Positions 54,723-64,000 of a stretch of DNA of 64,000 nucleotides are shown here, one piece after another. Below the pieces are notes generated by a model. That model had not been told where the DNA came from and ran no database searches. It saw nothing but the letters and a program-made list of their open reading frames with translations. Source of the DNA: Buddleja alternifolia (taxonomy: Eukaryota > Streptophyta > Magnoliopsida > Lamiales > Scrophulariaceae); the NCBI GenBank assembly GCA_019426215.1, contig CM033400.1, positions 23,110,568-23,174,567 on the forward strand, in the 5' to 3' direction. How positions within the stretch are numbered: position 1 is the first letter of the stretch; each line of letters opens with the position of its first letter. A program made the position numbers and the translations under genes.

Positions 54723-56204
54723 TGATAAGTGCTATATTTATATATTTTATTTCCTCTATATTTAGCATTTTTGTTGTGATTATATGGCCATTGGAATTGA
54801 TTTTATCTCATGTTGTGATTTAGGCAAGATTTGGAGTGCAAAATATCAATTTCAATCAAAATGGCAGATTTGGCGATGTTTTGGAAATACTGATATGTCT
54901 GGAGATGCATAAGTTAGTTTCTATTAAATTTTATCCAGTTGGAAAGCTAAGACAAAGGCCTACATTTCTTGTGAAGAAGTCCAGACCCAGTTCGGAAGTT
55001 AAAGGGCCCAAAAGTGTTCAAGAACAGAAGATCTCTGTTCTGGACTGGACTGCGCAGCTGTGGTGAAAAATTCATAAATAGAGTTATGTATCTTGGATTT
55101 AGTCAAGGCCCATTGGAATTGAAAGATAACACACAAATCTACAACTTTCTAGAAGGATTCGAAGTCAGATTTGATGGTTAATTAGAGGCAATTCAAGGTG
55201 TAAAGGGAAGAATATATTCTCCATGCTTTGATGTTAAAGGGAATAATATATTCTCTATGCTTTGATGTTAAAGAGAAGAATATATTCTCCATGTCTTGAT
55301 AAAGGAAGAGAGAATATATTCTCTCCATGATTATAGCATCTTTTCATTGCCTATATATATGTCTTGGAAGACTTGAAGAGGACAACAACAAAAACAAGAA
55401 GAAAACAAAGAGAAGAGAGTTAGAAAAATAGTATTTTCAAGTTTTATGCTTACAATTATGAGTAGCTAAGTTTTTATTTCGATTCAAGAGAATTCCAATT
55501 AATTCATATATTGTGAGACACGAAGCTTTTATTTTAATCTATTCACGGTTTAATTATCTTTTGTTTCTTGATTTCAATTCTTACAATTGTGTATATGATT
55601 ATCTAAGATGCATATTAGTTGATTATATATGTCAATTGTTTGCTAACAAATCTTCATAATCCGTAATTGTTATGTTTGATTTGTGCATGTAGCAATTAGG
55701 TTTTCATGATTAGGATCCCAATTTTCGTTGATAACCTAAGGGAAACATTAAAGTAAATTAAATAGTTGGCGCTTGCTTAAACTATTGTTTATCCTTAGTC
55801 GCTTCTAATTCGTTATGCTATTATTAACATGATTAGGATTGCTTAATACCGAGTCAGTTGATAATAAGAATTTAATCGGGTGCTGGGCTTTGATTAATGA
55901 TATAAGGAAGATTATAGGGGTCTAGATAGCTGGTTATTTAGATTCTTGGCTAAGTAATCAATGAGTGGATAGAAATTTAGGTGTCTATGATCAATGTGTG
56001 AATTAAGGGTTGAATTTCTCTTGAATCGTATTTTTCATTAATTGAATTTTCAAGCATTTATTTTCTACAATTTTAGTTAATTAAATCTTCAAAATCCCCC
56101 TTTGTTATTTGATCAACCAATCTCTAGGGTTCGACCTGGACTTACGAGTACTACGGATTCTTGTGAGAACAGTAATTATATTTTGGTGCATTCGACACGT
56201 ATCA
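54723..56204 (+). repeat. 3' LTR of the Athila element (1482 bp)
   Basis: Begins TGATAAGTGCTATATT after the polypurine tract and ends CGACACGTATCA; the ends are near-complements (TGATA.GTG / CAC.TATCA). A CTATATATAT box lies at 55351-55360. Near 55200-55330 four copies of a GAATATATTCTCCATG-type unit stand in tandem. Confidence 0.85.
55351..55360 (+). promoter_or_regulatory. TATA-like box in the Athila LTR
   Basis: CTATATATAT at 55351, shortly after tandem GAATATATTCTC repeats and about 630 bases into the LTR. Likely LTR promoter. Confidence 0.45.
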
Positions 56205-57300
56205 TAGACTGGCCCTCATCCTCTCAAGCCATGATGCCTTTTTCTTCACCTTCTGTTCCTGCCGTTTCGATGGCTGGAAACTCCAAAGCTTGGTTGTCCT
56301 TTACTTCGACTCCTCTAGCCAGGTACCTGGCATGGACAATGTGGGTATCAATAAAACAGGAATTTTTCTCAGCTTTGATAATTTTGAACTTATGTTCATT
56401 CCAGCAAACCAACACCTGATGCAGGGTTGAAGGGATACAATAATTCTTATGTATCCAATCTCTCCCCAATAAGGCATTAAATGATGGTGAATTCGTGTTT
56501 ACCATAAAAAATGCAGAGTATGAACTCTGAGTCCCAACCTTTATCCGACAAGGTAGGACCCTAGATACTCGAGTAGCTTGCCCAGAAAAACCATATACTA
56601 AAACATCAATGGTGACTAGGTCTTTCACAGTCTTTCCTAATCTTGTTAACGTTTTTTCGGCAAAATGTTAACAGTAGCACCATTGTCAACTAAAACTTTG
56701 CTAATTCTAATGCCTTTGATCTCGGCCTTTACAAATAAAGGTCTCATATGGTTATTATCGATCCTTTCCTTCGAGAATAAAAGATCAACTAAGGTTTCAT
56801 TATCTGTCTTCGTCCCAAATAACTTGCAGTTAGGAATTTCTGACTTAGAAATATTACCTGACTTAGAGATGTTCATCATCTTAAGAAATTTTTCCTCCTC
56901 GTTCATTATATTTTCTTTTGCAGCGAATGCTGCTGGAAAAACAGTTACCATATTCACATCTTTATCCTCTTTGAATTGCAGGGCTCTTTTCAGGGATGCT
57001 TCATTTGCGTTCAAATCAGCTTCGTTTGTCGATTCCTCATAAGTAGAATCTCCCAACATGATATCCAAGTCGTTGCCTGACTTGAAATCATCCAATTTTT
57101 CATCTTCTTCGAACCTTGCGTTCTTCCCCTTCAAGCTGGTATCCTTAAATTGGTCACTTAACTGGTTAACGTCTTTCTCATATTCATCTTCCTCGGGTTT
57201 CGTTCCCATCCTGGCTTTCAGCAGGCCCTTGCTCAACGCTTCTTCGTCAATTCGAAGGTTGGCTATAACAGCTTCTTGCTGCATCTCTAAAGCCACAACA
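56205..57300 (-). pseudogene. gypsy protease region of the 16.8-kb Tat element
   Basis: 57296-56646 has an acidic linker then M-R-P-L-F-V-K-A and K-V-L-V-D-N-G-A-T-V-N-I-L-P, the retropepsin active site with N in place of T/S. The non-standard residue is also seen in Tat relatives, so it may not be a lesion. A stop after K-K-R, then 56628-56224 with F-N-A-L-L-G-R-D-W-I-H-K-N-Y-C-I-P-S-T-L-H-Q, the usual end of the Tat protease. The frame ends where Athila begins. Near-intact domain interrupted by one frame break. Confidence 0.85.
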
Positions 57301-59990
57301 GGTCAAGAGTAAGCCACTTGTTGCTTAATAGCCTTCTGGTGGCTATTTTTCTTCTTCTCGACCTACTCGCTGGATTCACCTGAACGGCTAAATGGTGAAT
57401 CCCTGCCTACTGACGAAGGCTTTCCATAACCTCTGCCTCACCTTCCTCGAAAGTGCCCGATTGTAGGGCTGATAATTGTAGCTGTTGTTCTCATACCTTT
57501 GCCGCTTGTTCCATTCCCTTTGGTAGGCTGGAACCCAATCGGGATCTTTTGGGATCACCTGCAACCTCACCAGTTTCGTAGTGCAGGGTGTCGGCACATT
57601 GACTGCAGAGCACCTTCTGCATCTGGGTAAGATTTTCCACCACTTTCGAAGGGGTTTGATAGACGATCTCACACTTGGGGGTCTTGAGTGCCTCCTTGTA
57701 TGATTTTCCCTCAGCCTTTTGGACCAGAGGAGCCGATTCGATTTGCAATTCTTTTCCTTAGGCTTCCCGTCTTGACCAAATTCCAGGATTCTCTTGTCTA
57801 CCCCAGACAAGAATATCTTGCCCCTCTTAAATTGTTTGGCAACAAAGCGCCTGAAGATTTGGCACTGGTCAGTGGTATGCATCGTGTTCATGTGCCACCT
57901 GCACATGCCCTTGAGCCCATCGTCATTGATTTTTGGGAAGGTCAAGACTCCTTTGTCTATGAGTCTGTTAAAGAGCCTGTTCGCCAGTTTAGCTTCCTTC
58001 GGGACCTGTTCATTCGAAGATTCAGACAAAGTGTTAGAACATTCAGGTAAATCAATTTCCAGAGTATTAATCTTAAAATTTAAAACAGGGAAAGGATCTT
58101 CGTCTATACTCATTTTCTGACTACCAGGAAAGGTAATTTCATTCAAGTCTAATTTTGATTATATTAAGTTTCAGAACATAATACATTCTCTTGTTTCGTG
58201 TGTAAGGGCATTATGCCATTTACAATAAGGTTTTCTTTTGGCTTCTGCCTTAGTTGGGAATCAATGTTTTCCTTTAATCTTTAATTTCTTATTGGCAAGT
58301 AGCCAATCAAATATTTCTTCTATTTTTGCTGCATCAAAGGTATATTTATTATCTTTCTTGGACGGTAAAGAACCCATCGCTTCACACTCTTTTTGTTCGA
58401 GTGCTCCACATTGGAATAGGAGCCCTTTTATGAGTTTTGCGAGGTCTACTTCGTAAGCATCCTCGAATACCCATGGTGCTGAGATTTCGAATGTGTTAAG
58501 TCCTTGATGTTTTCTTAGGCTTTTTTCTTTTAACATATTCTCATATCTAGTTGCACTTTCTGCCAGACTTTGAAAATCTGGGACTATCATCCCATCGAAT
58601 TTTATTCTAAAATCGAAGGACATATTCTATTGTGCTAACTGCACAAATTCGGATTCAGGTAAATTCAAATGGCACTTAAGCCGAGCCTTTTTTAATCTTG
58701 ATAGGAATTCTTCTATAGACTCTCCTATGTTTTGCCTGATCTTAGCCAAGTCACTCATGGATATTCCTGGATCAATTCGAGCGAAGTGATTCTGAAATTG
58801 GAAGTGCGTCTCATCCCAAGTATGTATTGAGTTTGGAGACAAGTTAATATACCAATTGAAGGCTGACCTTGTTAGAGAACTAGGGAACAATCTCAGTTTA
58901 AGATAATCTTGATCTGCTGCCTCTCAACATTAGCAGGTAAATCGAGACAAGTGTTCTAAGACTAATACACTGTCATCTCCTGAGAACAGTGTAAAATTTA
59001 GGACCTTATATGTTCTAGAAAAAGGAAAATTCCTATCCACCCATTCCGGGTATGGATTCCTTGGAATTAACCTCTGGTTCCTTCGAAAATCATGGCCATA
59101 CATTCTTTCAATTATTAATTCAATTTGATTTCAGAGTGGGTCTTGAACTTGTGGTCCAAGATTACCCCCCATATAACCGTTGGGAATAGCTTGCGCCCCA
59201 GCAAATGGCATTTGGAAGTTATTTGGGGTGTAAGTAAAATTTGGATTATTTTGAAATCCAGAAAAATTCTGATTTCCTGTATTCACAGGGTTATTCGAGA
59301 CCCCAGGAAAACTTGGCACCTGATGGTGGTTTTGCCCCCAGCAAAATATCCTTGGGTAAAGATAAATCCTGTCTCAAGATTTCCAAAATTCATATTTGGA
59401 GGATATCCTGCCGAAGTTTGTCCCATTCCGTTCGGTGGTATGGGACCATTAGGCCTTGTATTTTGAGTACTATTTGGATTCGAGCTCGTATTATATGCAT
59501 TAGGATGTGGTGTTTGGTTATAACTCGAATTTATATTTTGAGGGTTATTATTAACATTATTATTGCCCTCGAGAGGTGAGGGTCCTGAAGTCTGACCAAT
59601 TTCAAATTGCCACTCCGAGGCCCATTTTCTCGAGGATATCCCAGAGGAATCTCATTTGGATTAATATATCTACTTTGAGTCCTTGGTTTTACCAACTGTG
59701 ATACTTTTTCGATTAAAATATTATGCTTGTTGATTAAGGGTTCGAGACCCAAGACTACTTGTTTATTTATCATGCTCGAAAAAACATCACAAGTTTGATT
59801 GAAGATTTCACCTAGCTCAATTATAACCCTGGTGACTTCTCGAGCAAGACCATCTCGAGTACTCACAGCAATATCTTGTACAATTGCCGTGAATATTCGG
59901 GCGGACTCTTGTGCCAGTGCTCGATACTGATCATTGAATTCTCTCCTTTGATCTTCTCGAGCACCTGCTAGAGTTTGTTTCATGAGTCAG
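57301..59990 (-). pseudogene. gag of the 16.8-kb Tat element, several breaks
   Basis: From the 5' side: 59983-59531 (S/T-rich, helical), 59319-59131 (N/P/G-rich linker), 58890-58627 with the retrotransposon gag core (L-T-R-S-A-F-N-W-Y-I-N-L, then F-L-S-R-L-K-K-A-R), 58623-58261, and 58146-57388. Two zinc-binding-like motifs, C-K-W-H-N-A-L-T-H-E-T-R-E-C near 58200 and C-R-W-H-M-N-T-M-H-T-T-D-Q-C near 57900, are the kind found in Tat gag. Breaks by stop or shift separate the pieces. It would have formed the virus-like particle. Confidence 0.82.
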
Positions 59991-60144
59991 ACAAATTGTT
60001 CGTACATTTTGTCCGCTCTGATTTAATTTTTTTCCACCGGCTGGATATCCAAATCCTCGATACAGTCATCACGAGTGAACTCGTCTGTCATTGTTGGTCT
60101 TGTCAGTATGACTTAAATGATCTTAGAAGTTGATTTTACGGGAA

Positions 60145-60166
60145 CCAACTCCCACTGTGGTCGCCA
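60145..60166 (-). other. Primer binding site of the 16.8-kb Tat element
   Basis: Minus strand TGGCGACCACAGTGGGAGTT begins six bases inside the LTR end. The TGGCGAC.. form is typical of Tat/Ogre primer sites. It differs from the site of the Tat element at 25342, so the two belong to different families. Confidence 0.75.
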
Positions 60167-60172
60167 AAAATT

Positions 60173-61064
60173 TGTTTCTGGATAAAAACAGATTGAATAA
60201 GGAAGAGTTAATTCGGTTAACTTAAGTCCCATGATAATTCTCCACTTAGAATTATCTAACAACCCCCGCGTTTGAACTCGATACACTAGACAGTGGTTCA
60301 GACTTTAACACTTCGATGTGTTATTTAAAATTGTTATTCAGACCGTAGTTAATGAAAATAGAGAAGAAAGGAAGAAACAAGTCCAGATATAAATTTATCT
60401 ACCAAATACTTAAATCTGATAAAACGATAAATATTATACCTCCATATTGATCCCCAATCGGATACCACAAAGTTGTTCAAGCAAAAGATATGACTGATAT
60501 CAACTCTTGATCACCAGGAATTAATCTACGGAATTAACTAAACTATGCTACTTCTAAGATTACGCCTACTCCTAGAGAAAAAGATAAAAAAATAAGAGTT
60601 GATCTGTTGTCCCCCCTTTCTTCTCGCTCTTCGCCTTATTCTTTATCACGTACCCAATTCCGTTGCGGTTGGGAACTGCCTTCAACCGTGTTTTCAAACT
60701 TATTTTGTTGGTGCGTCCCTGAATTGGATAACTTCCTACTCTTTTGGGCCCTCTTTCTCGGACTTTTGACTTTGTGGAATATTGGGCTTGGACCTAATCC
60801 TTACATAACAAATCTAAATCACTTAGGCCCATTTTTTAATTAATTAATCAACATATGGGCTATTTAGGCTTTCTCAACTTAAGCCCTCTTTCGTATTTAA
60901 CTAATTAATGAGGCTGCTTGGGCCCTTCAACTTGAGCCCAATGTCTATTTAATCTATTAATAATGGTTGCTTGGGCTCTTTTATCTTAAGTCCAATCTCG
61001 AATTAATATATGGATCGTTTGGGCTTTTTAAATTGAGAAGCCCATTTTATTTTAGGTGTAAACA
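60173..61064 (-). repeat. 5' LTR of the 16.8-kb Tat element
   Basis: Forward start TGTTTCTGGATAAAAA and end GGTGTAAACA, as in the partner LTR, with CTGAT outside (61065-61069). 892 bases against 904 in the partner; the length difference includes the poly-C run near 44720. Confidence 0.93.
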
Positions 61065-61069
61065 CTGAT

Positions 61070-62117
61070 TGTACCAGTTCCATCTTTTGATCCACGTCTA
61101 TTTAACTAGACACCCATGGAGTGTACAGATCCTTTAATGGTCACACTACATGTTATAAACAAAGTTATACCATCTCAAGAATATTAAATGGAAGAAAAAT
61201 AAATTTATATTTTAATTTAATTTGTATATGAAAGTATAGATTAAAAGGGGCCAAACCAAAAGGTACTTGGATTTGAGTTCATGCTCAGACCTGAGCCGTG
61301 AGACTCGAGCCAAAACCCAACCTAGATGTGGTTCATGATTGGTTCTATTTCACTATTGATGGTCTTTTTTCGGATTGTACCATCTAGACTTAAAACATTC
61401 TTTTATTGACCATGGGTTATTTTCTAACAAATAACGGGTTTTTAGGGATAAACCCTCAATCCACATTTCACTTTTTGAATCAGTCCCCATCCATGATTTT
61501 GTGCACTACACTCCCTCTTTCAAATCCTGAGTTATGATTCACTCCCTCATCCGTGAAAAAGACAACATTACCCATACTAACATGAATATTTACATGAAGC
61601 CATTATCTTTCTTTTCTACTTTTCTTTTATATTTACCATTTTCTCCCATCCCTAACCCACCCTACCCCTAACTGCCGCCGCCACCACCGCAGGCGCTGGC
61701 ACTGGTGACCATTGACGACCACCTCCGACACCTCCAGTGACCATCAGTATTGCTTACGACTGCCTTTGGCCCCATTGGCGACCACCAAAAATACTAGAGA
61801 CCACTGGAGACTACCTCCGACCACGCTAGAAACCACTGTCGAAACCATCCGGAGAACACAATAGCCAACGCTGGCGCCCACTTCCGTCCCCGCCGCAACA
61901 ACCAGCGATAATTGCACTGTTACCACCACCATCGCATCACCGTTGCCGCCGATGCACAACCATCACCACCGTGGCAGCCGAAGCACGACCACCACCATCG
62001 CACAACCGTCGGTACCAGCACCACCGCATCACCGTTGGCACCGCCACCACTACCACCGCAACAACCACTAGCCACCACCACCACCGATACCGCTGCACCA
62101 TCGTCGGCACCAACACC
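61070..62117. other. Intergenic stretch ending in a CCACCG-rich triplet tract
   Basis: 61070-61640 is ordinary AT-rich sequence; a GGGATAAACCCTCAATCC motif near 61446 resembles a MULE-type terminus, but its partner was not found. 61670-62117 is dominated by CCACCG/CACCAC triplets, open in several frames on both strands. It looks like low-complexity DNA or a decayed exon rather than a gene. Confidence 0.4.
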
Positions 62118-62122
62118 ACCGC

Positions 62123-63793
62123 TGTTAGGAATCCAGTCAGATGGACAGTGAAGCACGGACAATCAATGATTCCTAAAGTCGGATCACTTTATGGCATTTA
62201 ATATTTTTACATAAACAGAAACAATAACACAACGATTTATAATTATCAAAACGTGATTCGTTTCTTGATCTACCGTCTACACAGCAGCAATCCCCTGGAT
62301 TCCTACCTCTAGATATCACACCAGAATAAGACTTGAAAAAAATCCACCACCTTTGGCTCCATCATGGCCGACGACTATAAAGGAGGGAGAGATAGAATTT
62401 TCTTTTCTTCTTTCTTTGTTGTCAAGTTTTTTATAAGTGACTTAGGTTTTTCCACTAGGTATCATGTATTTATAAGGAATGATGGGCTTGGAATTAATTA
62501 ATTCCTTGAGCCCACCAATTCCAATAGTACATGCCTACTTCATCATTTATTGGTCTAAGTTGACTCTCAACTTATTCCAATTATTAATTAAGTCCAACAT
62601 ATTTTAATCTAATTAAAATATGATATTAATTAATAATCAACTAAATTAAATAATCCAATAATTAATTTAGGACATGATGAATATAATAAATAAATCTAAT
62701 TATTTATTATTAATTAATTTTTATTAATCTAACTAATCAAATAAATTAATTTGTCCATCGAATAACAAATTACATAATTTATGGTATTTGATAGCAAAAG
62801 AATTTCTTCGCTTAATTCCTTGAAAGCGCGACTCTCTAGATTCGTCTGAATTGGAATTGGGAGGAGACCAAGGCTATGAGTGCTACCTAGCCAATCTCGT
62901 GGACTCACATCGAAACCCAAATGAGATCAATTCTAATAGATCATATACGAAGCTTTAGGCCACAGACACCCTGTGAGTATAAGCCTTTCACTGTAACATA
63001 CCCATCGAGTGAGAGTCATGGATTGTGTCAAACTCACAGGATTCGATGTTGTGCTTTATGAATCATAGTAAAGTGAAATTATTGAACTACCCTTATGTAT
63101 TTTACATAAGTTAGTTCTCCTGGTTTGGCCAAAGACTTATAATTTCAATTTACCTACGATCGCATAGGACATTAACTCGTTATTATACGAGATAGTGAAT
63201 CCCCTATTGGCTATCACTGAATAATTGCCACTTGTCCTTCTGAACCGCATTTCGAGGTTGATCCCACTAAAAGGTGAATTGAATCTAACTATTCTAATAA
63301 CTCGTTCAGTGTCACAAGTCCAATCTTCGTGAATCCTCAGGTCTAAAGCCCACGCACACTACCGTGACCAGTGATTCAATCATTGACAGTCCAAGAGTTA
63401 TTACTCAGGTGATTGAATTACGACGAGCCGTATTCGAATATATCAATTTTATTGTTATATCTATGACCAAGCTCACACCATCCAAAGTGACTGACTGACA
63501 CTCCTTGTCAAAGCTTGAGTCATACAAGTCTGGTCTTAATGCGCAATTAAGACCCGTCGACTTGGGAACTCTATTTTAAGTAAACAAGGAACCGATACTT
63601 CTAGTGTCCATCCTCTCTAACCATTAAGGAGTAGAAGCTCCCTCTTCATTACCCAGGACTTATTTGTTCAATACTTATATTAATGCCATCAAGATTAATA
63701 TGAACAAAACAAATGCCTCTATTGATTTGTCAATATATATCAGTGCCTTACAAGTTCTAACTCCTCGTTGACATCAAGGGCACATACCTAACA
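62123..63793 (-). repeat. Solo LTR (1671 bp) with perfect target duplication
   Basis: Ends TGTTAGG and CCTAACA, flanked by ACCGC on both sides (62118-62122 and 63794-63798). No internal coding region, so it is a solo LTR left by recombination between the two LTRs of one element. Related to the truncated LTR at 3870-5361, in opposite orientation. The triplet-rich host sequence continues on its right side as ATCAACACCGGCACCG. Confidence 0.9.
62465..62477 (-). promoter_or_regulatory. TATA box in the solo LTR
   Basis: Minus strand CCTTATAAATACA, upstream (in LTR sense) of the CT-rich segment shared with the LTR at 3870-5361. Probable LTR promoter; it could start transcription leftward into the triplet-rich tract. 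Confidence 0.5.
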
Positions 63794-63798
63794 ACCGC

Positions 63799-64000
63799 AT
63801 CAACACCGGCACCGTCTTCCATCCTCAACACAAAGTATGATTAAAGTAAACTTGACATATCAATACAATGAAGAGGAAGTATAGGCAAACAGAACATGAA
63901 ATATGGTTACAGTAAAACTATTAACAAATCTAAGCTTATGATTGAGGATAAATCTATTATATACTATACTTTTTCTGATAAGTGTCATATATTTTCGGAA
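63799..64000. other. Right edge, continuation of triplet-rich tract then AT-rich DNA
   Basis: A short continuation of the sequence interrupted by the solo LTR (CAACACCGGCACCG), then AT-rich DNA. No gene seen. Confidence 0.4.

Larger units (their letters stand above)
52356..56204 (+). mobile_element. Athila-type Ty3/gypsy 3' half nested in the Tat element
   Basis: Starts in mid-pol at the integrase zinc domain and ends with a complete LTR (54723-56204), on the strand opposite to the host element. After the integrase comes the GCGCTGCTTGGGAGGCAACC motif typical of Athila elements. The 5' half, including the left LTR and part of the host RT, is missing, so insertion was followed by a deletion. 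The Tat frame resumes immediately after the terminal CA at 56204. Confidence 0.85.
44281..61064 (-). mobile_element. Complete-boundary Tat-lineage Ty3/gypsy element, 16.8 kb with nested Athila
   Basis: Two LTRs (44281-45184 and 60173-61064) in the same orientation, TG...CA ends, flanked by CTGAT (44276-44280 and 61065-61069). Primer site beside the right LTR and polypurine tract beside the left LTR set the coding strand as minus. Order on that strand: gag, protease, RT, RNase H, integrase. Between integrase and the left LTR lies an antisense multi-exon gene with a plant mobile domain. A 3.8-kb Athila fragment separates protease from RT. LTR differences are frequent (roughly one in fifteen bases by eye), so it is old. 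Confidence 0.93.

Noticed and set aside
61744..62201. ORFs rich in V/G/W or H/T/P on both strands
   Set aside because: Products of CCACCG/CACCAC triplets, which stay open in all frames. No domain pattern.
1..64000. CRISPR array, bacterial operon, phage or rRNA genes
   Set aside because: No regularly spaced identical repeats, no Shine-Dalgarno-led gene series and no rRNA sequence; all coding signals are plant transposable elements or plant gene fragments.

Overview
The window is plant nuclear DNA, almost certainly a heterochromatic, repeat-dense region of a flowering plant, probably a eudicot given the AT-rich composition. It holds nested plant-type mobile elements: Ty3/gypsy of the Tat and Athila lineages, a Sirevirus-like Ty1/copia, a Mutator-like element (MULE), a CACTA element, hAT and PIF/Harbinger-like TIR elements. 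Host genes appear only as short intron-bearing fragments inside DNA transposons. I found no complete, conventional host gene. Assignments come from reading motifs in the translations and comparing both strands by eye.

Layout. 1-3869: decayed Tat gypsy (+), cut in its integrase by a long LTR (3870-5361). 5362-10255: Sirevirus-like copia (+), from mid-integrase to a 3' extra ORF. It meets a second copy of the same family tail to tail at about 10255; that copy (-) runs 3' ORF, RNase H, RT, integrase, gag, PBS and 5' LTR up to 18462. 18463-20209: foldback element with MULE-type termini and a nested 840-bp hAT-like element. 20210-21430: AT-rich degenerate repeats and GGGCT/AGCCC palindromes. 21430-25870: second Tat gypsy (-) with PBS and 5' LTR. 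27509-29380: TIR element with PIF-like ends. 29434-41681: 12.2-kb MULE with about 100-bp TIRs and a 10-bp target duplication. 41694-42530: short foldback element whose target duplication overlaps the MULE's. 44281-61064: 16.8-kb Tat element with two LTRs and a CTGAT target duplication, coding gag-protease-RT-RNase H-integrase on the minus strand and an antisense, multi-exon plant-mobile-domain gene on the plus strand; an Athila 3' half (52356-56204) is inserted in it. 62123-63793: solo LTR with a perfect ACCGC duplication in a CCACCG-rich triplet tract.

The most interesting system is the MULE. It has a MURA-type transposase gene and, converging on it from the other end, an intact GRF-type zinc-finger ORF with a predicted C-terminal membrane helix; the arrangement recalls mudrA/mudrB of maize MuDR. 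A 7.2-kb CACTA element sits in its 3' transposase exon. That CACTA carries fragments of a ribosomal protein L35 gene and of a telomere-repeat-binding/linker-histone (TRB/SMH) gene, plus telomere-like repeats. Other notable points are a frame-restoring intron predicted in the Sirevirus 3' ORF, the antisense mobile-domain gene, and stop codons that look like CAG-to-TAG changes.
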